Shown one piece after another: positions 52,141 to 60,478 of a stretch of 64,000 bases of DNA. The notes under the pieces were generated by a model. It did no database searches, was not told the origin of the DNA, and saw only the letters and a program-made list of their open reading frames with translations. How positions within the stretch are numbered: the first letter of the stretch is position 1; every line of letters starts with the position of its first letter. A program made the position numbers and the translations under genes. Origin of the DNA: ZC4RG30 sp965652645 (GTDB taxonomy: Bacteria; Pseudomonadota; Gammaproteobacteria; Steroidobacterales; Steroidobacteraceae); the NCBI GenBank assembly GCA_965652645.1, contig CBFGXE010000001.1, forward strand, positions 124,001 to 188,000. The letters are read 5' to 3'.

Positions 52141-53393
52141 GCACCGCGCCCGGCGACAAGCTGGTCATCCTCGGCAGCGGCATCACCGCGCTGGCGGTGG
52201 CGCGCTGCGCGCACCGCCTGGGAATGCGGCCAGTCATATTCGACACCACAGCGGAACTTGCCGCGCATTCGTGCATCGTGGAAGCCGAGATCCATCCGGA
52301 ACCATGGCGTGACAGCATCCTGTCCAGGCTGCTTCAACTGGGTGAAAAGGGCCGCAGCCTGCTGGTCTGCACGGCCGATGCCTGGCTGCAGTTCCTCATC
52401 CTTCATCGCCCGCAGCTCGAATCCGCCTATGCACGGGCGCTGCACCCACCGAGCGAGGTGCTCTCGCTGTGCCTGGACAAGGGCAGGTTCGCCGACTGGT
52501 GCATGCAGAACGGACTGCCGGCACCGCGCCGGTTCCACCCGGATGATCCGGCGCAGGCCGGGGCCGCCGGGCTGCCCTTCCCGCTGATGGTGCGGCCGGC
52601 AGAAACGCTGCACTCGACGGCCGATTCAGGGGCCATCAAGGCAGTGGAAGTCCGTACCCGCGGGGAACTGGACCGGCAACTGAAGCAGCTGACGCGGGCC
52701 AACCGGCAGGCGGTGCTGTGCGAGTCGTTGCTCGGGCGCCCCCTGGTCCAGCACTCGGTGGGCTTCGCCCGTCATGGCAGCCACATCCTCACGGTGGTGG
52801 CCCGCAAGCTGCGGCCACTGCCGGAGGCCTGCGGGCCGGGCACCCTGGTGGAAACGGCCGAAAACGCGGCAGTTGACGCCCTGGCCTGCCGGGTCGCCCT
52901 GCTGCTGGACTACCAGGGAATCGGCGAAGTCGAGATCCTCGAGGACACGCGTTCCGGCGAGCTTTTCCTGATCGAGGTGAATCCCCGGCCATGGCTGCAG
53001 TTCGGCCTCGGGGCCGCCACCGGGCGCGACCTGCTGGGCCTGGTGACCCGCGACCGGCCGCATTGTGCTTCCACCCGGACCCGCGCGCGCTGGCTTGACC
53101 TGCGTGCCGACCTCAGGACCTGCTTTCGTCGCCCGCAAGGACTCTTCCCCACGCGCAGGCTGGGGCTGTGGCAGTGGCTGCGATCCATTGCATCTGTGGA
53201 CGTGTTTGCCCGCTGGTCAGTATCCGACCAGGGGCCCTTCTGGCACGAGATCCTCGATATGCTCAGAAGCAGGCGGCGTCGAAACGCAGCAGGTCCTGGA
53301 ACGACTCCCGCTGGCGGATCAGGCTCACCGCCCCGTTCGCGATCATGGCGGCAGCCGGGCGCGGGTTGGAGAAGCTGGTCTGGTTCGGAATGA
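52137..53393 (+). CDS. ATP-grasp ligase
   Basis: A 418-residue protein. The pre-ATP-grasp domain opens LVILGSGITALAVARCA. The ATP-grasp core follows (FPLMVRPAETL, LCESLLGRPLVQ) with metal-binding residues in GEVEILEDTRSGELFLIEVN. This type joins a carboxylate to an amine (D-aspartate ligase or carbamoyl-phosphate synthase-like). The start overlaps the preceding stop by ATGA. The last 130 bases overlap the convergent decarboxylase gene and encode a low-complexity Arg/Ser tail. It may attach an amino acid to the polymer unit or work with the decarboxylase next door. Confidence 0.85.
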   Translation: MSTAPGDKLVILGSGITALAVARCAHRLGMRPVIFDTTAELAAHSCIVEAEIHPEPWRDSILSRLLQLGEKGRSLLVCTADAWLQFLILHRPQLESAYARALHPPSEVLSLCLDKGRFADWCMQNGLPAPRRFHPDDPAQAGAAGLPFPLMVRPAETLHSTADSGAIKAVEVRTRGELDRQLKQLTRANRQAVLCESLLGRPLVQHSVGFARHGSHILTVVARKLRPLPEACGPGTLVETAENAAVDALACRVALLLDYQGIGEVEILEDTRSGELFLIEVNPRPWLQFGLGAATGRDLLGLVTRDRPHCASTRTRARWLDLRADLRTCFRRPQGLFPTRRLGLWQWLRSIASVDVFARWSVSDQGPFWHEILDMLRSRRRRNAAGPGTTPAGGSGSPPRSRSWRQPGAGWRSWSGSE

Positions 53394-54660
53394 AATAGGC
53401 GCCCGCGTCCATGACCGCCAGGACGTCGCCCGGCTCGATCGGTGGCAGGTCGCGATGGGCCGCCACGATGTCGGAAGGATGGCATAGCGGCCCGCACACG
53501 GTCTGGCGCAACCGCCTTCCGGCATCGAGGCGGGACGTGGCAAACAGCTGGTGGTATTCATAGGCCAGCGGCATGGTGAGATTGCGGCCGCCGTCGGCAA
53601 TGACGAAGCGGGCCCCGTCCTGCCCGGTTTTCACCGACAGCACGCCCAGCAGGAGGCATTGCGCACTGCTGCTCAGTGCCCGCCCGGGCTCAAGGATGAT
53701 CTCCGGTGGTGCGGACATTCCCGAAGCCGCGTACTCCTCGGCCAGTGGAATGATGCCGGCCGCATAATCCTCCACCTGGGGCACGCCCTGCGGTTGGGGT
53801 GGGCGCACGGGCATGCCCTGGTCCAGGAAGCGCAGCTCCATGGATGACAACGGCCTCACGGTGGGCACTCCGAAGCCGCCACCCAGGTCGAAGTGGCGGA
53901 TATCGGCAAGCCGTTCGCTGCGCAGCAGTGCGGCGAATGCGAAGGCTTCCCGGGCGGCCTGGAAATACAGCCCTGCATCCTTCACGTCGGTCCCCAGGTG
54001 CAGGTGGAGACCGCAGGGGTCCAGGTGGGAAGACCGGCGGATGCTGCGGAAAGCCTCCAGCGCGGCGCCATTGACGAGGCTGAAGCCGAACTGCCCGGAC
54101 CAGCCCACCGAAGTCACGATGCGCACGCCGACCGCCTGCCGGCGCGAAAGCCGTGCCGCACAGGCCTCGATGAGCGCGATCTCGTGGGCGCCATCGATGT
54201 TGATGAGCTTGATGCCGCGCTCGACGGCCAGTTCAATGGCCGCCGGAGTCTTGGCAGGTCCGTTGAACACGATACGGCCCGGCGGCACCCCCAGCTCCAG
54301 CGCCAGCCAGAGCTCGTAGTGGGAGATCACCTCCGCGTCGGCGCCGAATTCGTGCAGCGCGCGCAGCACACCGGGCAGCGGATTGGTCTTGTAGGAGTAG
54401 GCGACCGAGACGTGCGGATACCGTCTGGCGAACGCCGCGTGGAAGCGACGGTAGGTCTTCTCAAGCTGCGCCCGGCTTGCCACATGCAGTGGCGTGCCGT
54501 AGTCGCGGGCGAGATCCTGCAGGGGAAAACCATCCCAGGCGAGCTGCCCCGCGGCGTTCACGGACATGCCCCACAGCTCCGGGCCCAGTGGGGCGGCCTC
54601 GCCGTCCCTCTGGTCCACCGCATGCAGTGCGCCGAGAATCAGCCGCCGGACCGCGGACAT
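53263..54660 (-). CDS. PLP-dependent decarboxylase (LysA/ornithine decarboxylase fold type III)
   Basis: A 465-residue enzyme. The PLP lysine lies in VAYSYKTNPLPGVLR. The glycine-rich loop HFDLGGGFGVP, the phosphate-binding EPGRALSS and the catalytic cysteine in VCGPLCHPSD are present. The family includes a branch tied to exosortase polysaccharide clusters. The ATG at 54660 forms a TGATG junction and has GGAG 9 bases upstream; an ATG at 54675 is possible. It would decarboxylate an amino acid to an amine that might decorate the polymer. Confidence 0.88.
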   Translation of the reverse strand: MSAVRRLILGALHAVDQRDGEAAPLGPELWGMSVNAAGQLAWDGFPLQDLARDYGTPLHVASRAQLEKTYRRFHAAFARRYPHVSVAYSYKTNPLPGVLRALHEFGADAEVISHYELWLALELGVPPGRIVFNGPAKTPAAIELAVERGIKLINIDGAHEIALIEACAARLSRRQAVGVRIVTSVGWSGQFGFSLVNGAALEAFRSIRRSSHLDPCGLHLHLGTDVKDAGLYFQAAREAFAFAALLRSERLADIRHFDLGGGFGVPTVRPLSSMELRFLDQGMPVRPPQPQGVPQVEDYAAGIIPLAEEYAASGMSAPPEIILEPGRALSSSAQCLLLGVLSVKTGQDGARFVIADGGRNLTMPLAYEYHQLFATSRLDAGRRLRQTVCGPLCHPSDIVAAHRDLPPIEPGDVLAVMDAGAYFIPNQTSFSNPRPAAAMIANGAVSLIRQRESFQDLLRFDAACF

Positions 54661-56405
54661 CAGTTGGGGCTCCATGCAGGCCGCCTCACCCTGAAATCAA
54701 GCACGCGCAGCTTTTCAACCGCTCCAATGGTGTGCAGGCAGCGCATGCCCGCCTTGCCGTCCGGCTCGATCCTGCCCACCGGCGTTTCCTGGTAGTTCCC
54801 GCGGTCGAGCACGTCAACGCGGTTGATGGAAACGGCGCTGCCGTACGAGGTCGAGCAGTCCTGGCTCGGGCGATAGAGAACGCCATCGCGCCGGAACAAG
54901 GGGCCCGCGCCGCGCGCATGGCGGGCATCGGACACGACGGGATTGGCGGCATGTGGCTGCCACGGGCCAAGCGGCGAATCGCTCCAGAAGACGTGCATTT
55001 CCTCGCTGGGGTCCGCGCCAGGTTCCGCGACGCTCACGAACATCCACCAGTCCAGGCCTTCCCGGTGCAGGGTGGCATCGAAGGCGCGGATGCCTTCCAG
55101 CAGCACCCGGTCGAGCGTCCAGCGGTGCGGAAACTGCTCGCAGCGATACAGCTCCACCGTGTGGTTGTCGGCGGTCTCGGGCAGCATGTAGAGGTCGCCC
55201 TTCCAGGAGAAGACGAAGGGATATGACAGGTGGTAGGGCCTCTGCAGCACCACGACCGGCGGGCCACTGCGGCCATCGGTGAATATCTCGATTGCAGAAA
55301 TGTGCGCCCTGCCCGTCCTGTAGGGCAGTTCCTCGAAGAAGATGAATTTCCGGCCTGCGTGGCGCACGATGAAGGGATCGGCCCAGTCGCGGTCCCTGGG
55401 CGGCACCAGCACCTGCAGCCTGGGCGAGGTGCACACGGCGTCCGCTTCTTCGTCGGCAAAGTAGTAGCCGATGCGCCATTGCTCACGCCAGGCCAGCGCA
55501 ATCCAGCGGTTGAACAGCACCTCCGCCGTAAGGCGCCAGGACAGTCGGGTCACCGAGGAAAGCGTCGGCCGGGCCGTGGCCAGCGTCGAAAGCACGGGTT
55601 CCGCCGCCTGCGGCGGCATGCCCTCCGCGGCGCCCGGAGTCATCGAACGCAGCAGCCGGCCAAAGAAGGCCACACCCTTGCGCAATGCCACCAGCCGGTT
55701 GCGCCGGGCGGAATTCTTGATGGTGGCGCCGCAGGCCTGGTACACCACATTGCAACCCGGCTGCGTATAGTCCACCACCTGGGTGAACGTGAGGTCCGCG
55801 CGTGAACTCACTTCCGACGCCCCGGCCCAGGTGCTGCCGGCCGGCACGCGTGCACCGATCTCCAGGCCCCATACTCCCAGGCGACTGATGTAGGGCAGCG
55901 GCGAATCAGGTGCGCTTGCGCACAGCCACAGCCACACGTCGGCGCCCGCCTCGCGCAAGGCCTCCACACTGCTGCCGTTCAAGTGCCAGCGGTCACCGTC
56001 GCGGTCCACCCTCACATGCAGCAGTGGCAGCGCCCCCAGTGCGGAGACTGCATCGACGGGCGCAAACAGCTGGTCGTTCTCGCACCTGAGCCCCTTGTCC
56101 AGGCGGTCCACCATGCGGTGCAACCGGGCAGCGATTCCCGTGCGAAGCTCCATCCCCACGATCGCCACGCTGACGGGTTGCACCCAGGGGACTTGCAGCG
56201 CCTGGCGGATCGCCTCCAGGACCCAGCCCTCCTGGACTCCTTCGTCGAGCACCACGCCCAACCTGATCAGTTCCTGCTGCAATCCTCCCTGCGCCAGCTC
56301 CGGATCCCGGCGGGACACTGGGCTCCCGCGCGGAGACACCGATTCAAGTCGCGACACAAGCATGCGGCGAGCGTGGCAGCGGTTTTCGTCTGTCGCATGC
56401 GACAT
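54660..56405 (-). CDS. Large protein resembling GINT1 N-terminal/beta-propeller glycan enzymes
   Basis: A 581-residue protein of two parts. Residues about 45-260 resemble the formyltransferase-like first part (LIRLGVVLDEGVQEGWVLEA). Residues about 300-580 form a blade-rich propeller (DWADPFIVRHAGRKFIFFEE, YPFVFSWKGDLYMLPE, WWMFVSVAEPG, GPWQPHAANPV), as in glucosamine inositolphosphorylceramide transferase-type proteins of polysaccharide loci. Assignment to that family rests on recall. Enzymatic activity is unproven. The start at 56405 is uncertain (ATG at 56363 possible). The stop overlaps the decarboxylase start. Confidence 0.72.
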   Translation of the reverse strand: MSHATDENRCHARRMLVSRLESVSPRGSPVSRRDPELAQGGLQQELIRLGVVLDEGVQEGWVLEAIRQALQVPWVQPVSVAIVGMELRTGIAARLHRMVDRLDKGLRCENDQLFAPVDAVSALGALPLLHVRVDRDGDRWHLNGSSVEALREAGADVWLWLCASAPDSPLPYISRLGVWGLEIGARVPAGSTWAGASEVSSRADLTFTQVVDYTQPGCNVVYQACGATIKNSARRNRLVALRKGVAFFGRLLRSMTPGAAEGMPPQAAEPVLSTLATARPTLSSVTRLSWRLTAEVLFNRWIALAWREQWRIGYYFADEEADAVCTSPRLQVLVPPRDRDWADPFIVRHAGRKFIFFEELPYRTGRAHISAIEIFTDGRSGPPVVVLQRPYHLSYPFVFSWKGDLYMLPETADNHTVELYRCEQFPHRWTLDRVLLEGIRAFDATLHREGLDWWMFVSVAEPGADPSEEMHVFWSDSPLGPWQPHAANPVVSDARHARGAGPLFRRDGVLYRPSQDCSTSYGSAVSINRVDVLDRGNYQETPVGRIEPDGKAGMRCLHTIGAVEKLRVLDFRVRRPAWSPN

Positions 56406-56527
56406 GGCCGTGCGCCAAGGGGACTATTGCACCAAGGGTGCCGATCGGACCATCCACCGCCGTACCCGGGTGCAACCCGACCGCGCGACCATCGGGAACG
56501 CGGATCGAAACGGCAGGGGCGCCGGCC

Positions 56528-57538
56528 ATGGCGGAAGGGCGGAAACAGTGGGATTCGACTTTCGACCTGATCAAGGGCGCGCTGGTGCTGTGGATGATCG
56601 TCCGTCACACCGTGATCATCGCCTCCACCGCCGAGGCCAGCTACTTCGTGCGCTACATCAACTTCCTCAGTGGATCCTTCATCTTCGTGATGGGCTACAT
56701 GGTCGGGCGCTTTGCCCAGCGCAAGTTCGAGGCAGATCCGGTGGCATCCTCGTGGCGCCTCGCCTCCAGGGGCGTAAAGATCCTGCTGATCTACCTGGCC
56801 CTGAACGTCCTTATCCAGGCAAGCGGGTTCGGCAATGCCGGCAAGCAGCGGCCAGGCATCGAAGCCCTGGTGCTGCAGCTCGGGGACTTCTTCACCGGCG
56901 ATCCGCAGCTCGTGTCCTTCCTGATCCTGCTGCCCATCGGATATGTGCTGCTGCTGGCGCCTTTGCTGCTGAAGATCGCTGCCGGCGGACGACGGTGGGC
57001 GGCAATGACGGTGCTCCTGGCCTGCCTTGTGGCCGGGATCCTGCCGTGGGTCCCGCAGGACTCCCTGGTGGTGAAGTTCATGCTCACCGGCCTTGTGGCG
57101 GTACCCCTGGGCCAGCTGGCAGCGCCGGTGCAGCTGCGGTCTGGGGCGGCGGCGCGCTGGCTGCTGACTCTGGCCGTGCTGGCGGCCGGCATCTGGATCG
57201 CAGGTCCCATGGGGGTGGACATCACTGCCTATGCCGTCGGCGTCGGGCTGGTGCTGCTGGCCCTCTACTGGGCCGCGCGCGCCATGGATCCGGCCAGCCA
57301 GGCAGCCGGCTGGCTGGCACTGCTTGGCCGCTACTCGCTGGTGGGCTACATCACGCAGATCGTGCTGATCCAGCTGTTGCTGCGGGCCCTGGGGGGCGAG
57401 CGGCTTCCCATCGGTGCCGAACTGGCGGCAGTTGGCATTGCCACCCTGGTCACCGTGGCCACAGCCTGCAGGCTGCTCGAATGGCTGCGTTCCAGGTCGC
57501 GGGGCGTGGATGGTGCCTACCGCCTTGTCTTCTCCTGA
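56528..57538 (+). CDS. Acyltransferase 3-family membrane protein
   Basis: A 336-residue protein with about ten membrane helices. The N-terminus has the FDLIKGALVLWMIVRHTVII segment with its catalytic-type His, as in OpgC/OafA-like acyltransferases. The C-terminus has GWLALLGRYSLVGYITQIV. Such enzymes move acetyl or succinyl groups onto envelope polysaccharides. The ATG at 56528 follows a G-rich tract. The stop overlaps a short His-rich frame. It is divergent from the GINT1-like gene. Confidence 0.85.
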   Translation: MAEGRKQWDSTFDLIKGALVLWMIVRHTVIIASTAEASYFVRYINFLSGSFIFVMGYMVGRFAQRKFEADPVASSWRLASRGVKILLIYLALNVLIQASGFGNAGKQRPGIEALVLQLGDFFTGDPQLVSFLILLPIGYVLLLAPLLLKIAAGGRRWAAMTVLLACLVAGILPWVPQDSLVVKFMLTGLVAVPLGQLAAPVQLRSGAAARWLLTLAVLAAGIWIAGPMGVDITAYAVGVGLVLLALYWAARAMDPASQAAGWLALLGRYSLVGYITQIVLIQLLLRALGGERLPIGAELAAVGIATLVTVATACRLLEWLRSRSRGVDGAYRLVFS

Positions 57539-57711
57539 TGGCCCGGCATCCGTCGCCAGCAGCGGCAATGATCCATGCGGACCATGGCGCGGGCGCCGGC
57601 GATGACGACCACCCGCATCCCGGGCAATTAGATTTGCCGCAGGACACACATGTGCCACATGGCGAGGCATCAATGAAGCATGAAGGCCGACTGGAGCCGC
57701 AACGGCAGTGA
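57538..57711 (+). CDS. Putative small His-rich protein
   Basis: A 57-residue frame fills the gap between the acyltransferase and the next glycosyltransferase. It starts in the acyltransferase stop (TGATG) and ends in the next start (GTGA). It contains eight histidines and many acidic residues (MIHADHGAGAGDDDHPHPGQ), which could bind metal. No signal or membrane segment and no known family. The exact fit at both ends is suggestive but not proof. Confidence 0.45.
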   Translation: MARHPSPAAAMIHADHGAGAGDDDHPHPGQLDLPQDTHVPHGEASMKHEGRLEPQRQ

Positions 57712-58916
57712 AGATCGCGCTGCTGGGATTGCACTTCGCCGAGTACGCGAGCCGGCTTGCAATGGCATTGGCTGCCAGGCATGACGTCCTGCTCATCCTG
57801 CGGGCCGACAATGCCCGCAGCGAACTGACGCCCGACCTGCGCAAGCGGCTTGAGGCGTCCGTCAAGGTGCGATACCTGGAGGGTCGCCGCTGGCGGGACC
57901 CGCGCGTGCTCGGGGCCAGCTTGCTGCTCAACCGCATGGTCCGCCGGTTCAGGCCCGACGTGGTGCACGTGCAGGAAGTCCATCCGCTGCTGGTTGGCTA
58001 TACGGTGGTCTCCTTCCGCAAGGCCCTCCCGGTGGTGATCACAGTGCATGACCCGGTGAGCCACTCGGGAGGTCCACCCAAGGATGCGTTGCTGTGGAAG
58101 AGCCTGATGTGGGTACGGCGACGCGCCAACCGGTTGCTGGTCCACGGACCGCAGATGCGCAATGAAATGGAGAAGCTGGACAGCGGGCTGACGGGACGCG
58201 TGGACGTCGTTCCCCACGGCATCCTGGCCGAGCCGGCGGATCCCGAGGCACCCCACCCCTGCGAGCCGGAGACCTTCCTTTTCTTCGGCCGCATGGAACC
58301 CTACAAGGGCCTGCGGTACCTGCTGGATGCCTGCGACATCCTGCGCTCCCGCGGTCGCCATTTCAGGCTGGTCATCGCCGGCACGGGACCGGACCTCCAG
58401 GTGCACGCCGGCCGCATCGCGACGTCCCCGCACATCGAACTGGTCAACAAGTACATCCCGGCCGGCGAAGTCGGCGCGCTGTTCCGTCGTGCGTCGACGG
58501 TGGTCCTGCCCTACACCGACGCCACCCAGAGCGGCGTCGCGGCCATCGCACTGGCCAATTCACGCCCGGTGATCGCCACGGCAACCGGCGATCTCACGGA
58601 GATCGTTGTCCACGGCCGCAGCGGCCTGATCGTCCCCCCCTGCAATGCACAGGGGCTGGCCGATGCCATGGAGCAGCTCCTGGTAGACCGTCCCCTGCGC
58701 GACTCGCTCGCGGCAGGCGCCGGCAGACAGGCGCGGGACAGATTGAGCTGGTCGCGCGTGGCGGACCTGACGGTCGAAACCTATGTGCGCGCGGGCGCTC
58801 CGTCAGCCACGGCCAGCCGGCCGGTGGCAGCGCCGACTTTCCTGCCCTCCTCTGAACGCCGGTCAGATGCCACAGCCGACCTGGCCCTGCACAGGCGGCG
58901 AACCGGGAACGATTGA
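57708..58916 (+). CDS. GT4-family glycosyltransferase
   Basis: A 402-residue GT-B enzyme. The N-terminal domain has PDVVHVQEVHPLLVGY and VVITVHDPVSHSGG. The donor domain begins FLFFGRMEPYKGLRYLLDA and contains LVIAGTGPDLQ and VVLPYTDATQSGVAAIALA. The GTG at 57708 overlaps the small frame's stop. Some 50 C-terminal residues after the fold are low-complexity. It is the fourth GT4 enzyme of the locus. Confidence 0.9.
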   Translation: MKIALLGLHFAEYASRLAMALAARHDVLLILRADNARSELTPDLRKRLEASVKVRYLEGRRWRDPRVLGASLLLNRMVRRFRPDVVHVQEVHPLLVGYTVVSFRKALPVVITVHDPVSHSGGPPKDALLWKSLMWVRRRANRLLVHGPQMRNEMEKLDSGLTGRVDVVPHGILAEPADPEAPHPCEPETFLFFGRMEPYKGLRYLLDACDILRSRGRHFRLVIAGTGPDLQVHAGRIATSPHIELVNKYIPAGEVGALFRRASTVVLPYTDATQSGVAAIALANSRPVIATATGDLTEIVVHGRSGLIVPPCNAQGLADAMEQLLVDRPLRDSLAAGAGRQARDRLSWSRVADLTVETYVRAGAPSATASRPVAAPTFLPSSERRSDATADLALHRRRTGND

Positions 58917-58920
58917 TCAG

Positions 58921-58938
58921 CCGGCCGGCGCCGGCCGG
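58921..58938. repeat. Perfect 18-bp palindrome between convergent genes
   Basis: CCGGCCGGCGCCGGCCGG is its own reverse complement. It fills the 38-base gap between the glycosyltransferase and flippase stop codons. It could form a stem of 7 bp with a 4-base loop on both transcripts. No T-run follows. A role in ending or protecting both mRNAs is possible. Confidence 0.45.
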
Positions 58939-58954
58939 TGGCGCCGGTATCCCA

Positions 58955-60478
58955 TCAGGCAGGACGCCTTGCCCCTGACTTGCGGATGTACAACCAGCCC
59001 GCACCGGCGTAACACGCCACGAAGGCACCCACGCCGGCACAGGAGCTCCAGAACGGCCCCAGCGGCAGTCGCACCGCGAGCAACTTGGCCAGGCAAGCCA
59101 GCCCCATCCCTGCAGCAGCGAACAGCAACAGCCGCACATCGAACGGAAACGCGCCGAGGGCCCGCCGCACATACAGCATCCGCGCTCCATTCACGAACGC
59201 AATTGCACAGAAGCTGGCAATTGCAGCGCCGAGCTGGCCGTGCGACGGCACCGCGATGGCACACAGCACCACCGCCACCACCAGTCCACTGGCAAGGATG
59301 CGGAATTCCAGCACATGCCTGCCGGTCATCGAGAGCACCCACCCCATGGGCCCGAACAGCGCCAGCACGAACTGCCCGCCTGCCAGCCAGGCCACCACGG
59401 CAGTGGAAATGGCGAACGATGGCCCGAACAGCTGTGCAAGCTGTGCGCCCCATAGCAGGAAGACGGCAAACACGGGCAGCGTTCCCAGCGCAATCCACTG
59501 GAAGGTCTGCCTCGTCACGTGCAGCAGCCCCGCACTGTCACCGCGCATGTGGCGATCCGCCACCATGCCTCCCAGCCCCTGGCTGAACGCCGTCGCGAAA
59601 AATCCCGTCAGCAGGAACAACGTCTTGGCCAGCGAGTACTGCCCAAGCTGCTCCGCGGACACGTAGCGCCCCAGCGTCAGGATGTCCATGGCGGAGGTCA
59701 GCGTCGTCACCAGTATTGCGCCCGCCATCACGCCGGAGTAACCCAGCACGTGGCGCGCCTGCGTCCAGGATGGCGCCGGCTGCGGCGGCGCCACGAAGTC
59801 GCGCCGCGCGCGCAGCGCCAGCCATGCCGAGGCCAGGACCGCACCCAGCGTCGTGCCGAGGGCCACGGCCCAAAGGCGCCATCCGGCGAGGAACAGCACC
59901 ACGATGATCAGCAGCCGCGCGGTGGGCATCAGCACGCATTCGGCCAGCACGGTGGGTGCCAGCTTCAGGCTGCCCCGGTAGGCGCCGCCGAGCGCAGTCA
60001 GGTCGGAGAAAAACGGCAGTCCGAGCGCCAGCACCAGCAGCAGTTGCGCGAACCCGGCATGAGGGTAGACATTTTCCTCCAGCACCCGACCCAGCCCCAG
60101 CGCCACGGCGATCACCGGCAGCAACGCAAGGACGGACACCACCAGGCGCAGCTGCCGCAGCACCAGTACACGCGCAGCCTGGTCTGCCGCGGCGCGGCTT
60201 TCGCCGAAGTACCGCTGCAGTCCGCTGTCCAGCCCGGCGCGCGTGAGGATGGACGTGGTGTCGACCAGGTTGCGGGCCAGGTTGAAGACGCCGTAGTCGG
60301 CGGCACCGAGCACGCGGGCCACGATCACGCCAGTCAGGAACGTCGCGCATTGCTGGTAGATCGTTCCGGAACCGGCGATGAACGCCCGGCCCAGCAGCGT
60401 GCGGGGCGCGGCGTCTCCGGCGTGATCCGTACCCTTCAGGAGCGGGCGGGCTGGATTGGCGGTAACGACGGTCGCCAT
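58955..60478 (-). CDS. Oligosaccharide flippase (Wzx/MOP family)
   Basis: A 507-residue protein with about 14 membrane helices. The N-terminus GRAFIAGSGTIYQQCATFLT and the segment VLGAADYGVFNLARNLVDT match polysaccharide flippases of the MOP superfamily. It moves the lipid-linked repeat unit across the inner membrane. The start lies within the end of the polymerase/ligase gene (43-base overlap), so translation is probably coupled. It completes a Wzx/Wzy-type pathway here. Confidence 0.92.
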   Translation of the reverse strand: MATVVTANPARPLLKGTDHAGDAAPRTLLGRAFIAGSGTIYQQCATFLTGVIVARVLGAADYGVFNLARNLVDTTSILTRAGLDSGLQRYFGESRAAADQAARVLVLRQLRLVVSVLALLPVIAVALGLGRVLEENVYPHAGFAQLLLVLALGLPFFSDLTALGGAYRGSLKLAPTVLAECVLMPTARLLIIVVLFLAGWRLWAVALGTTLGAVLASAWLALRARRDFVAPPQPAPSWTQARHVLGYSGVMAGAILVTTLTSAMDILTLGRYVSAEQLGQYSLAKTLFLLTGFFATAFSQGLGGMVADRHMRGDSAGLLHVTRQTFQWIALGTLPVFAVFLLWGAQLAQLFGPSFAISTAVVAWLAGGQFVLALFGPMGWVLSMTGRHVLEFRILASGLVVAVVLCAIAVPSHGQLGAAIASFCAIAFVNGARMLYVRRALGAFPFDVRLLLFAAAGMGLACLAKLLAVRLPLGPFWSSCAGVGAFVACYAGAGWLYIRKSGARRPA

